A stretch of DNA of 64,000 nucleotides from Kutzneria viridogrisea. GTDB taxonomy: Bacteria > Actinomycetota > Actinomycetes > Mycobacteriales > Pseudonocardiaceae. Positions 27,770-52,866 of this stretch are shown piece after piece; within the stretch, counting starts at the first letter, position 1, and every line of letters starts with the position of its first letter. The position numbers and the translations under genes were made by a program. The stretch is from NCBI GenBank assembly GCA_014138725.1, contig JACJID010000003.1, positions 1,178,001-1,242,000 of the forward strand, read 5' to 3'. The notes beneath the pieces were generated by a model, which ran no database searches, had not been told where the DNA came from, and saw only the letters and a program-made list of their open reading frames with translations.

Positions 27770-28969
27770 ATGGACCGGAGTGATGTGGGAACGGACTTCC
27801 GCACTTCGTTATCCGAGACCGGGCAGTTGTGCCGCGATTCGGCGTCCAGGGAGCTGTTCGCACGGGTCACCGGCCGGTTCTTCCGGGCGGAGACCCGGCG
27901 GAGGGCGCGGACCTACGTGCAGGGTCTGCTCACCCCGCTCGAGACGAAGAACGGCCGAACGCTGGCGATGGCCTCCGGGGAGCGCCGCCCGGACGGCATG
28001 CAGCGCCTCCTGACCGAGGCGACCTGGGACGTTGACGGAGTTCGCGACGACGTGCGCACGAGCGTGTCGGAACGCTTCGCGAACGAGGAGGGAATTTTTG
28101 TCATCGGCGAAACAACATTCGTGAAGAACGGTCAGCACTCGGCCGGGGTGGAACGGCAGTGCATCGGACGGTCCGAGGTGCCGGAGAATTGTCAGGTCGG
28201 CGTGTTCCTGGCCTACGCGACCGGCGACGGATGTGTGCTGGTCGATCGGGAGTTGTACCTGCCCAGGTCGTGGACGGACAACCCGCGCCGCCGGTCGGCG
28301 GCGGCGGTGCCCGCGTCGGTCGGCTACGCCTCGCCGAGCGAGCTGGCCAGGGTGATGCTGGCCCGCGCGGTGGACGCCGGGGTGCCGGGGGCGTGGGTGA
28401 GCGTGGACCTGACCGGGGGCGCCGATCGCGACCTGCGCGACTGGTTGCAGCGGCGGCACCTGGGCTACGTGGCCGCGATGCCCATCGACCAGCCGATTCC
28501 GCACGGAACCCAGCAGGTCAGCGCTGCCGACCTGGTCGCGGGGGCCCCGAACTCCGTGTGGAAGCGCTGGCCAGGACGGGCGTGGGGGCGCAGCGGGCTG
28601 TGGGCGGTGGCCAGCCCGCGCACCCCGCTGGGCACGACGCCGAAGTGGGCGTCCTGGCTGCTGGCCGGGCGTGAGCCCGAGGCCCTGCCCGGCGAGGAGC
28701 TGACCTGCCACCACTGCTGGGGGCCAGCGGGCACGACCGACGGAGAACTGGTCGAGGTGGCCAGCGCACAGCTCGACCTGGCCGACCGGTTCCGGCTGGC
28801 CAAGGCGTCCGTGGGGCTGGGCGACTACCAGGTGCGCCGCTACGACGCCTGGTACCGGCACATCACCCTGGCCATGCTGGCCGACGCGCACCTGGCGCTC
28901 AGCGCCGCCAGGGACTCGGCGGCCCCCACCGGGAGCGCCGTGCCGGGCGACCTGCGGTGGCACACCTGA
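27770..28969 (+). CDS. IS701-family transposase relative with substituted catalytic residues
   Basis: 399 residues from ATG 27770 (GGGGAG nine bases upstream). The whole length aligns by eye with IS701-type DDE transposases: FFRAETRRRARTYVQGLL, NGRTLAMASGERRPDGMQRLL, SAGVERQCIGRSEVPENCQVGVFLAYA, LVDRELYLPRSW, VGLGDYQVRRYDAWYRHITLAML. The segment expected to read DDTGFLKKG is here GETTFVKNG, and the segment usually reading DHYEVR is GDYQVR. The EE of the usual W-x-EE-x-F region is also gone (LDLADRF). The second Asp (VSVDLTGG) appears kept. The protein is therefore probably not an active transposase. No terminal inverted repeats flank it and the frame is intact, which suggests retention for another role. 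Confidence 0.75.
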   Translation: MDRSDVGTDFRTSLSETGQLCRDSASRELFARVTGRFFRAETRRRARTYVQGLLTPLETKNGRTLAMASGERRPDGMQRLLTEATWDVDGVRDDVRTSVSERFANEEGIFVIGETTFVKNGQHSAGVERQCIGRSEVPENCQVGVFLAYATGDGCVLVDRELYLPRSWTDNPRRRSAAAVPASVGYASPSELARVMLARAVDAGVPGAWVSVDLTGGADRDLRDWLQRRHLGYVAAMPIDQPIPHGTQQVSAADLVAGAPNSVWKRWPGRAWGRSGLWAVASPRTPLGTTPKWASWLLAGREPEALPGEELTCHHCWGPAGTTDGELVEVASAQLDLADRFRLAKASVGLGDYQVRRYDAWYRHITLAMLADAHLALSAARDSAAPTGSAVPGDLRWHT

Positions 28970-29297
28970 GCTGACAGGGCAGGACAATGGGGTCGAACGT
29001 CAACCGTGAACGGGCACCTCGTATTCGCAGCTCGTCCGCAGATCTGCGGTAAAGTCGCGCGCCTTCAGAGCAAATTGAGTTCACTGCACCAAAAGAGTTG
29101 AACTTTTGCTTGGGCATCTGTGCGCGCGTTCGCCCCAGAAGGACACTGACAGCTACAGGTCGTGACCACGGCGGGACGGTGCGTCTCGAACGGAGGTGGG
29201 GCCAGCCCTACCCCCGCGGTGGTCCCAATCGGCTTCAACCCGGATCCCCGCACTCGTAACGTCGTCACCAGTTCCCCACAAAGCATGGAGGTTGGAG
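28970..29297. other. Intergenic region upstream of the ABC ATPase gene
   Basis: About 328 bases without a convincing gene. It contains an AT-rich patch around 29060-29120 with a short inverted repeat (CAAAAG/CTTTTG, seven-base loop), which probably carries the promoter of the following two genes. Confidence 0.45.
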
Positions 29298-30026
29298 ATG
29301 CGGACCTCGGTACGGACGACTGGTGGCGCTGGTGCGCGGGAGCGCGGCAGGCGTGCCGTGAGCACCCCACAGCGAGTCCAGGCGCCGGTGCTCCGGGTCC
29401 GCGCGCTGGCCAAGCAGTTCGGTGACCAGGTGATCGTGGACGGGGCCGGCCTGGACGTTCCGGGCGGCAGCGTGCTCGGGCTGGTCGGTCCTGCGGGGTC
29501 GGGCAAGACCACGCTGCTGGCGATGGTGACCGGCCTGCTGCCGCCGGACGAGGGCACGGTCCAGGTCCTCGGGGTGGACGCCTGGGCACAGCACGCGCGG
29601 GCACGACAGCTGGTCGCGGCGATGCCGGACGACGACGCCGTTCCGGACAGCCTCACCGGCCGCGAGCTGCTGATCTGGAAGGGGCTCGTGGCCGGGCTGG
29701 ACGCGAGGACCGCGGCCGAGGCGGCTGGGCTGCTGCTCCGCGCGACGGGGCTGGCGGAAGCCGAGGGGCGCACCGTCGCCGAGTACACGGTCGGGATGCG
29801 CAGGCGGATCTGCCTGGCCACGGCGCTGGTGCGGCGACCGAAGCTGCTGGTGCTCGACGACCCCTTCGCCGGGGTGGACGAGGACTCGGCGGCCACCATG
29901 CGCGTCGTGCTGCGCTCGTTCACCGCGGAGGGCGGGTCCGTGCTGTTGGCCAGCCGCTCGGCCGAGTCCGTGTGCGACCTCGTCTGCGCCGTGGAGCGCG
30001 GGCGCGTCGCCACCGGTCAGCGTTGA
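29298..30026 (+). CDS. Single ABC-transporter ATPase without a permease, altered catalytic motifs
   Basis: 242 residues from ATG 29298, with GGAGG seven bases upstream; GTG 29358 is a weaker alternative. Walker A GPAGSGKTT (residues 64-72) is intact. The signature is YTVGMRRR rather than SGGQ, Walker B reads LLVLDDPFAGVD with Asp in place of the catalytic Glu, and the H-loop region (LLASRSAESVCDL) has no His. The fold is that of DrrA-type exporters, but no membrane partner is encoded nearby and the C-terminus is short. It is followed after 10 bases by an unknown protein. It may serve as a regulatory or structural ATPase, or work with a permease elsewhere; the role is not known. Confidence 0.8.
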   Translation: MRTSVRTTGGAGARERGRRAVSTPQRVQAPVLRVRALAKQFGDQVIVDGAGLDVPGGSVLGLVGPAGSGKTTLLAMVTGLLPPDEGTVQVLGVDAWAQHARARQLVAAMPDDDAVPDSLTGRELLIWKGLVAGLDARTAAEAAGLLLRATGLAEAEGRTVAEYTVGMRRRICLATALVRRPKLLVLDDPFAGVDEDSAATMRVVLRSFTAEGGSVLLASRSAESVCDLVCAVERGRVATGQR

Positions 30027-30036
30027 ACGGGCGACC

Positions 30037-30675
30037 GTGGACATGCGCACACACGGCGAGGCGCTGACCGCGCGGGAACTGGTCGAGTTCCTGGACGACC
30101 AGTCCACTGGTGAGGAGTTGCTGCGCAGGGAGCTGGAGGCGGCGCGACAGCGACGGATCGCGGCGGACCTGGCGGCGGCTGCGGCCAAGGGCGCGCCCGG
30201 GCAGCGACAGCCCTGGGGCGGCGTGCGCCGGGTGGACCCCGCGGTGCTGGTCTTCGGCGACCTGGCCGAGGCCGCGGCCAACTCCGAGGAGGACCACCGG
30301 CGTCAGCACCGGCTGTGGGTGCTGTGGTGGGCCGACACCGCTTCAGTTGCGCTCAAGGCAATCGCGCACGATCGCATCGTGCGCTACAGCCGGATCGCAC
30401 CGGCCGGAGCCGATTCGCTGCGCATCGGGCAGGTGCACTGCGGCATCCACACCCTGTGGTGGGGAACCGGCCTCTGCCTGCCCGAACTGCCCAGCGTGAC
30501 CGCACTGGCGTGTGCCCTGGAGAGGCTGGCGGACCAGTGCGGATTCACCCCTGGCGACGCGGGGCAAATCCGCCAGGCGCACGAGGACGTGCGCGCCAGC
30601 GGAGCACCGGGCGTGGACGAGGCGACCGCCTACGCCACCGCGATCACCCGGGCGCTGCGCCGCGTCCGGTTCTGA
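30037..30675 (+). CDS. Hypothetical protein downstream of the ABC ATPase
   Basis: 212 residues from GTG 30037. No recognised family. The first ~75 residues are charged and predicted helical (REELVEF-like text, EELLRRELEAARQRRIAADLAAAAA). The second half contains a Trp-rich segment (HRLWVLWWADTASVALKAIAHDRIVRYSRI) and HCGIHTLWWGTGLCLPELPS. No signal peptide or membrane helix is evident. Ten bases after the ABC ATPase, so co-transcribed with it. It ends 27 bases before the convergent end of the PKS gene. Function unknown. Confidence 0.7.
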   Translation: MDMRTHGEALTARELVEFLDDQSTGEELLRRELEAARQRRIAADLAAAAAKGAPGQRQPWGGVRRVDPAVLVFGDLAEAAANSEEDHRRQHRLWVLWWADTASVALKAIAHDRIVRYSRIAPAGADSLRIGQVHCGIHTLWWGTGLCLPELPSVTALACALERLADQCGFTPGDAGQIRQAHEDVRASGAPGVDEATAYATAITRALRRVRF

Positions 30676-30702
30676 CGCGGCGGCGCCAAGGCGGTGTCCG
30701 CA

Positions 30703-47567
<16,865 letters not shown>

Positions 47568-47571
<4 letters not shown>

Positions 47572-48023
47572 GACGACACCCGCGCGGGCAGCGACCCGAC
47601 GAAGCTGCGGAACAGCGCAAGCCCCTCGGCCCCGTCCTCGAAGACCGCGTCGAACCCCGCCTGGATCAGCGCGTCCACGTGCGCGGTGTTGCCCGGTCCC
47701 GCGATGCCCAGCTTGCCGCCGATCACCATCGGGGTGGTGGCCAACTCGGGGCGCTCGCGCAGCTTGCGCACCACGCGCGCCCCGTCCTGGTAGCCGTGCC
47801 CGTTGACACTGCTGATGACCAGCATGTGCGGTCTGCGGTCCAGGCACTCGCTGACCAGCAGTTCGTCGGGCACGCAGGGGCCGAGGTTGACCACCTCGCA
47901 GCCCAGCTCCTCCACCAGCAGCTGGAGGAAGACCAGGTTCCAGGTGTGCGAGTCGGAGGCCACGCTGCTGATCAGCACGGTGCGGCCCCGGCTGGCCACC
48001 GGCCAGTCCGCGGGCTCACTCAT
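47568..48023 (-). CDS. Glutamate (methylaspartate) mutase sigma subunit, B12-binding
   Basis: 151 residues from ATG 48023. Flavodoxin-like cobalamin-binding domain: [10 protein letters not shown] carries Asp24 and His26 of the DxHxxG base-off motif, though the Gly is Asn here. [14 protein letters not shown] and [15 protein letters not shown] complete the B12 pocket. It forms the AdoCbl-dependent mutase with the large subunit encoded next (VinH/VinI in vicenistatin). Its ATG lies inside the end of the PLP decarboxylase gene (GATGAGTGAG), so translation is coupled. ATG 48035 in the same frame is an alternative start. The stop overlaps the TTG of the large subunit. Confidence 0.92.
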
Positions 48024-49254
48024 CGCGTTGCCCATAGGTCCGGACGTGCTCGATGCGCGAGACCGACACCACCTCGCCGCCGCGCACGACCACCTCGGCC
48101 GGGGCCGGCCTGCCCAGGAACATCAGCAGGCTGGCGGTGGGCCCGTAGGCCCCGGTGTTGGGGATCGTCACCAGGTCACCGGAGGCCAGGTCGGGCAGGG
48201 CGATGTTGCGCCCGAGCACGTCGCCGGGGGTGCACAGCGGGCCGACCAGGCTGGCGGTCTGCGCCGCGGCGGCACCGTCCGCGTCCGGTTCCACGGCGAC
48301 GGGGAGCAGCCTGCCCAGCCCGGACATGCCGCCGAAGGTGTTGATGCCCGCGTCCAGGATCACGAACCGGCGGCCCCGGCTGTCCTTGACGTTGACGACC
48401 TCGCTGACCAGGTGCCCGCTGTCGCCGACCAGGTAGCGCCCGGACTCGCAGGCGAAGTGCGGGTTGCCCTCGCGCCACTCGGGGAAGTGCACGTCCAGTG
48501 TGGACTCCAGCTCCCCGCGCAGCTTGTCGTAGACCGGGCGGGCCCCGGGCGCCCCGTAGGGCGCGGCGAAGCCACCACCGATGTCGATGAACCGCAACGG
48601 CACGTCCAGCTCCCGCCGCAGGCGCGCGGCCAGCTCGATGGTGTGCTGGAACTCCCCGATCAGGCTCTGCTCGTCCTTGGCGTTGCTCAGCGGGAAGAAG
48701 TGCAGCCCCGCGATGCTCACACCCTCCACTTGGGACAGTCGCGGCATCAGCTGGGGCAGGGTCTCGCTGTCGAAGCCGAACTGGGAGGGCGTGCCGGTCA
48801 TCCGGATGCTGGTGGTGGCGCTGGCCGAGGCGCTGTTGACCCGCAGCAGGCAGTCCACCCGCACACCGTGCGCGACCGCGGCGGCACCGACGTGCTCCAG
48901 GTCGGTCGGCGACTCCACGGAGAAGGTCCGCACGCCCTTGGCGATCGCCACGGCCAGCTCGCCGTGCGTCTTGCCCGGACCGGTGTACATCACCTCGGCG
49001 CCGAGGAAGCCCGCCACCAGCGCGGCGGACAGCTCGCCGGTGGAGGAGATCTCCACCCGGCAGGACCGACCCTTGCCCTCGCGTAGCGCGCGCAGCAGCT
49101 CGGGGTGCGGGTTGGCCTTGGCGGCGTAGAACACCGTGAAGGACTCGGGCAGCGCCTCGAACAGGTCGCGGCGGGCCGCCTCCACGCGGTCCAGGTCGTA
49201 GACGTAGAGCGGAGTTCCGTACCGCTGGGCCAGATCGGCGTAGCGCGAGCTCAT
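48016..49254 (-). CDS. vinO-like: PLP-dependent decarboxylase of the 3-methylaspartyl-ACP starter (VinO-like)
   Basis: 412 residues, fold type III (alanine racemase/ornithine decarboxylase-like) decarboxylase. Lys46 in VFYAAKANPHPELL is the likely PLP lysine; other family segments are ISSTGELSAALVAG, MYTGPGKT, GLHFFPLSNAKDE, FIDIGGGFAAPYG (phosphate-binding Gly run) and ACESGRYLVGDSGHLV. In vicenistatin, VinO decarboxylates 3-methylaspartyl-VinL to 3-aminoisobutyryl-VinL. The ATG 49254 overlaps the stop of the adenylating enzyme gene (ATGA). The open frame extends upstream to 49845 but only as a shadow of that gene. Confidence 0.92.
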   Translation of the reverse strand: MSSRYADLAQRYGTPLYVYDLDRVEAARRDLFEALPESFTVFYAAKANPHPELLRALREGKGRSCRVEISSTGELSAALVAGFLGAEVMYTGPGKTHGELAVAIAKGVRTFSVESPTDLEHVGAAAVAHGVRVDCLLRVNSASASATTSIRMTGTPSQFGFDSETLPQLMPRLSQVEGVSIAGLHFFPLSNAKDEQSLIGEFQHTIELAARLRRELDVPLRFIDIGGGFAAPYGAPGARPVYDKLRGELESTLDVHFPEWREGNPHFACESGRYLVGDSGHLVSEVVNVKDSRGRRFVILDAGINTFGGMSGLGRLLPVAVEPDADGAAAAQTASLVGPLCTPGDVLGRNIALPDLASGDLVTIPNTGAYGPTASLLMFLGRPAPAEVVVRGGEVVSVSRIEHVRTYGQRDE

Positions 49255-50777
49255 CGCCGGCCTCCCTCGATCAGTGCCAGGAGCTGCTTGCGCTCGTTCT
49301 TGCCGTGCAGGGTCAGCGGAATGTCCTCGACCACGTGGCAGGCCGCGGGCACCTTGGCCGGTTCCAGGCGGGTGGCCAGTTCGCGAAGCACCGCGTGCGG
49401 CGCCAGGTCGGCATCGACGAACAGCAGCAGGTCGTGCTCCTGTCCCGGGGGCAGCGCGGCGGCCGCCCGCACGCCAGGGATGTCCATGGCAGCGGCCTCG
49501 ATCTCCACTGTGGACATCCGAATTCCCTTGCGCTTGAACATGTCGTCGCGGCGTCCCTCGAAGTACAGGTAGCCGTCGGCGTCCAGCCGCCCGTAGTCCC
49601 CGGTGTGCAGGCGCAGCTCGCCGGTGACCGGTTCGTAGCGGAAGTTGCGCGCGGTCTGCTCGGGCGAACGCCAGTAGCCGGGCATCACGTGCGGGCCGCT
49701 GACCACGATCTCGCCGACCTGCCCGACCGGCAGCTGCGTCCCGTCGGAGTCCAGGATCCGCACCAGGGTGCCGGGCAGCGGGCGGCCCACCGAGTCGGGG
49801 CGCTCCCCGTCCTGCTCGGGCGGCATCACCGAGATCCGCTTGCACTCGGTCTGGCCGAACTGCCGCACCACCCGCACGCCGGGGAACGCCGCGCGCAAAC
49901 TGTCGATCGTGCTCGGCGGCAGGGCGGCCCCGGTGTTGGTGAACATGCGCACGGTGGGAGCGGCCTCCTCCTCGCGGGCGGCCAGGGTGGCGATCATCGT
50001 GGCCAGCGAGGGCACGATCGGCACCACGGTGGCCCCGCTGGCACGGATCCGCTTGAGCAGCAACAGATCGGAGTCCCCGTCGGCCAGCACGATCTCAGCG
50101 CCGACCGCGGTGCACATGACCACCTTGTACAGGCCGTAGTCCCAGGACATCGGGAACCGGCAGAACACCACGTCCTCGGCGCGGTAGCCCAGCTCGGAGA
50201 CCAGCGCCCTGCTGGCGAAGGTGATCTGCGCGTGCGGGCACACCACGGCCTTGGGCGCCGCGGTGCTGCCCGAGGTGTAGACCAGCACCGCGATGTCCTC
50301 GGGCAGGACCTCCACCGGGACCGCGCTGCGACCGCTCATGCGCAGGCCCTGGACCTGGTTCCACACCTCGCCGAACCCGATCACCGGTACCTGGGTCAGC
50401 TCGGACACCCGCTGCACCGAGGCGTCGTCGACGACCACCAGCGCGGGATCGGCGTTGTCCAGCACCGAACTCAGGTGGAAGGACTTCATCGCCGGGTTGA
50501 GCGGCACGAAGACGGCGCCGCTGCGCACGGTGCCGTAGAACAGCGCGACGAGCTCGCGCGTGGTCGGCAGCTGCACGACCACGCGCTGGCCGGGCAGCAC
50601 CCCGCGGTCGGCGAGCCAGGCGTGCACGGCACGGCTGTGGTCAGCGACCTCGGCGTAGTTCCACCGGCCGTAGCCGTCGCTGACCGCCACGGCCTGCGGT
50701 GTGCTCGCGGCCATCCCGTCCAGCAGGGTGTGCACGAGCCCAGCCCGCCCGCCGGTGCGGCTGTCCAACGCGGTCAT
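49251..50777 (-). CDS. vinN-like: Adenylating enzyme for 3-methylaspartate (VinN-like)
   Basis: 508 residues from ATG 50777 (GGAG seven bases upstream). ANL-superfamily motifs in order: VLVYTSGSTAAPKAVV (A3), VVRQFGQTE (A5 region), LHTGDYGRLDADGYLYFEGRRDDMFKRKGIRMSTVEIE (A7-A8), and LHGKNERKQLL near the C-terminus for the A10 Lys. VinN selects (2S,3S)-3-methylaspartate and loads it through the 3-amino acid carboxylate onto the free ACP VinL. Placed directly before the decarboxylase (ATGA overlap) and the mutase genes, which supports the same substrate here. A G-rich direct repeat lies about 82-99 bases upstream of the start. Confidence 0.9.
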   Translation of the reverse strand: MTALDSRTGGRAGLVHTLLDGMAASTPQAVAVSDGYGRWNYAEVADHSRAVHAWLADRGVLPGQRVVVQLPTTRELVALFYGTVRSGAVFVPLNPAMKSFHLSSVLDNADPALVVVDDASVQRVSELTQVPVIGFGEVWNQVQGLRMSGRSAVPVEVLPEDIAVLVYTSGSTAAPKAVVCPHAQITFASRALVSELGYRAEDVVFCRFPMSWDYGLYKVVMCTAVGAEIVLADGDSDLLLLKRIRASGATVVPIVPSLATMIATLAAREEEAAPTVRMFTNTGAALPPSTIDSLRAAFPGVRVVRQFGQTECKRISVMPPEQDGERPDSVGRPLPGTLVRILDSDGTQLPVGQVGEIVVSGPHVMPGYWRSPEQTARNFRYEPVTGELRLHTGDYGRLDADGYLYFEGRRDDMFKRKGIRMSTVEIEAAAMDIPGVRAAAALPPGQEHDLLLFVDADLAPHAVLRELATRLEPAKVPAACHVVEDIPLTLHGKNERKQLLALIEGGRR

Positions 50778-50858
50778 CGCACATCTCCGATCGCATAACG
50801 CCGGAAGTTGCACAAAATCGGTACCCAAGAAATTACTGCCGACCCGCACCACATTCCC

Positions 50859-50876
50859 ACCCCTAGTTCACCCCTA
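50859..50876 (-). promoter_or_regulatory. TAGGGGT direct repeat upstream of the vinN-like gene
   Basis: On the minus strand TAGGGGT-N4-TAGGGGT, an exact direct repeat with an 11-base period, 82 bases before the vinN-like start and overlapping the stop of the vinM-like gene. Similar pairs occur before the vinJ-like and P450 genes. Candidate binding site of the LAL regulator. Confidence 0.5.
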
Positions 50877-52418
50877 ACAAACAGTGAGCAGGTCGGCGGC
50901 CCTGGCCCGCAGAACCCCGCGGTCGACTTTTCGGTTGGAATTGAGTGGGAACTGTTCGAGGTGGTGGTAGCGGCGTGGAATCATGCGCTCGGGCAGCACC
51001 TCGCGCAGTTGTCGCACGAGTCCCGCGGGCGGGGTGTCCACGCCGGTGTAGAACACCACCAGTTCGGCGGACTCGGCGCGGGTCACCGCCACCGTCACCG
51101 CGTCCTGCACCCCCGCGCAGCCGCGCAGCGCGTGGTCGATCTCGGCCAGTTCCACCCGCCAGCCCTGCACCTGGACCTGGGCGTCCATCCGCCCCAGGTA
51201 GGCGAGTTCGCCCTCGGCCACCCAGCGCACCCGGTCCCCGGTCCGGTACCAGCGGCGCCCGCCGTGCTCCAGGAACCGGCCCTCGTCCTCGGCCGGGTCG
51301 AGGTAGCCCCTGGTCAGCTGCGGTCCGGTGACGCACAGCTCGCCGTCGGCCCCCTCGGCGACGGGCCGGTCCTGGGCGTCGATCAGCAGCACCTCGTGCC
51401 CGGGGTGCGGGGCGCCGATCGGCACCACCCCGTTCACGGCCAGCTTCGGGGACACCGCCTCCGACCAGCGGTGACCGGTGATGGTGATGGTCAACTCGGT
51501 GGGCCCGTACAGGTTCTCCACCAGGGAGCCGGGCGCCGCGCGCTGCCAGTCGGCGGTGTCCTGGCACTGCAACGCCTCGCCCGCGAAGAAGCTCCAGCGC
51601 AGGCCAGGCAGGGTGCCCGCGTCCAGCCCGCCCATGCGGCGGACCAGCGAGATCGCGCTGGGCGTTGCGAACCAGACCGTCACGCCCTGGTCCAGCAGGA
51701 ACCGCGGCAGTTCGCGGTAGGCCAGCGGCGGCACCCAGACCAGGGTGGCGCCCGCGCCCCAGGCGCAGAACAGGTCGAACATCGCGCAGTCGAAGTTCAG
51801 GTCAAACGTTTGCGAGAACACGTCCTCGGGGCCGAAGTCGTAGCGCCGGTCGAGCAGGTCGAAGTAGTAGGTGGTGCTGTCGTGGCTAATCGGCACCCCC
51901 TTGGGGCGACCGGTCGAGCCGGAGGTGAACAGCAGGTAGGCCGGGTCCGAACCGCGCGCGGCCCGGGGCCGGTCCAGGGCGTGCGCGGCCGAGGGCAGGG
52001 TGCTGCCGGGCGGCCGCTCACCCTCGGGCACCTCGCCGACCAGCAGCACCGGCACGTCCGCCCCGGGCACCGCGCGCAGCCCTGGCAGGTCGGCGACCAG
52101 GGCGCTGACCTGCGCGGAGTCGAGCATCTGCCGGGTCCTGGCCGCGGGGAAGTCCGGTTGCAGCGGCACCACGGCGGCCCCCGCGTACAGGCAGGCCAGG
52201 ATCGCCACGTAGGAGTGCACGCCCCGCTCGGTGAGCACGCCGACCGCCCTCGGCGGGTCGGGGCAGGCCGCCAGCATGGAACCCGCCCAGGTCAGCGCGA
52301 GCTCGTGCGCGGCCCGGTAGGTGATCGACTCCTCGGCCACGCGCACCGCGTCCCGGTCCGGGCTCACCGCGAGCCCGCGCAGGAACCGGGCGTGCAGCCC
52401 CAGTTCGGAGTTGTCCAC
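50874..52418 (-). CDS. vinM-like: ATP-dependent aminoacyl transferase capping the starter amine (VinM-like)
   Basis: 514 residues from GTG 52418 (GGGGG five bases upstream). A stand-alone adenylation-domain protein: LLFTSGSTGRPKGVP (A3), TFDLNFDCAMFDLF (A4), ENLYGPTELTITITGHRW (A5), YRTGDRVRW (A7), YLGRMDAQVQVQGWRVELAEID (A8), PLNSNRKVDRGVL (A10 Lys). In vicenistatin, VinM attaches L-alanine to the amino group of 3-aminoisobutyryl-VinL to protect it during chain building. Whether Ala is used here cannot be read safely. It is divergent from the free ACP gene across a 155-base AT-richer promoter region. Confidence 0.9.
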   Translation of the reverse strand: MDNSELGLHARFLRGLAVSPDRDAVRVAEESITYRAAHELALTWAGSMLAACPDPPRAVGVLTERGVHSYVAILACLYAGAAVVPLQPDFPAARTRQMLDSAQVSALVADLPGLRAVPGADVPVLLVGEVPEGERPPGSTLPSAAHALDRPRAARGSDPAYLLFTSGSTGRPKGVPISHDSTTYYFDLLDRRYDFGPEDVFSQTFDLNFDCAMFDLFCAWGAGATLVWVPPLAYRELPRFLLDQGVTVWFATPSAISLVRRMGGLDAGTLPGLRWSFFAGEALQCQDTADWQRAAPGSLVENLYGPTELTITITGHRWSEAVSPKLAVNGVVPIGAPHPGHEVLLIDAQDRPVAEGADGELCVTGPQLTRGYLDPAEDEGRFLEHGGRRWYRTGDRVRWVAEGELAYLGRMDAQVQVQGWRVELAEIDHALRGCAGVQDAVTVAVTRAESAELVVFYTGVDTPPAGLVRQLREVLPERMIPRRYHHLEQFPLNSNRKVDRGVLRARAADLLTVC

Positions 52419-52573
52419 GAATACCCCCAACAATGGTGTGCGAAATTGACCCGCCAGCATTCCGGCGAGTTCTTCTCTGATAGCGGAATTATCGGCTCAT
52501 CGTGGCCATTTTCATGCTAGCGTCGATTCAGCATCCCCGATCAGTGATATTCGCGCATCCACTGGGAGTCATC

Positions 52574-52822
52574 ATGTGGGACCCACAGTTCGAGCAGATC
52601 CTCCGCGACTACCTGCCGTTCCTGTCCGCGGACGAGCCGCTGACGGAGGACATCAACCTGCGTGAGCACGGCCTGGACTCGCTGGCCATGGTCGAGCTCC
52701 TGGCGAACCTGGAGAACGCCTTCGCCGTGCGGTTCGTCGACGAGGCGCTGAAGCTGGAGACCTTCCAGTCCCCCGGCGTGCTGTGGTCCACCCTGTCCGG
52801 GCTCACCGCGGCCAACGCCTGA
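52574..52822 (+). CDS. vinL-like: Free-standing acyl carrier protein for the starter unit (VinL-like)
   Basis: 82 residues from ATG 52574 (GGGAG five bases upstream). Phosphopantetheine attachment at Ser36 in REHGLDSLAMVELLANLE. Small acidic four-helix carrier with no other domain. It is the platform on which 3-methylaspartate is loaded, decarboxylated and capped before transfer to the PKS. It is the only gene of the starter cassette on the plus strand, placed between the divergent vinM-like and convergent vinK-like genes. The open frame extends upstream to 52502 but lacks a good ribosome site there. Confidence 0.9.
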   Translation: MWDPQFEQILRDYLPFLSADEPLTEDINLREHGLDSLAMVELLANLENAFAVRFVDEALKLETFQSPGVLWSTLSGLTAANA

Positions 52823-52834
52823 GGACCAGCCGCG

Positions 52835-52859
52835 GCCCGGCTCCCGCTGGGGGCCGGGC
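52835..52859. terminator. Hairpin terminator between the ACP and vinK-like genes
   Basis: Eleven-base-pair GC-rich stem with one G-U pair (GCCCGGCTCCC at 52835-52845 with GGGGGCCGGGC at 52849-52859) and a three-base loop, in the 44-base gap between two convergent genes. It probably serves both. Confidence 0.65.
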
Positions 52860-52866
52860 ACGGGGT

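Noticed and set aside
47572-47847. Longer N-terminus of the mutase-PKS frame starting at 47847
   Set aside because: The extra 92 residues overlap the small-subunit gene in another frame and are Arg/Gly-rich; the TTGA overlap start fits better.
48016-49845. Longer version of the PLP decarboxylase starting at 49845
   Set aside because: The added ~197 residues are a shadow of the vinN-like gene. The family N-terminus begins at 49254 with an ATGA overlap.
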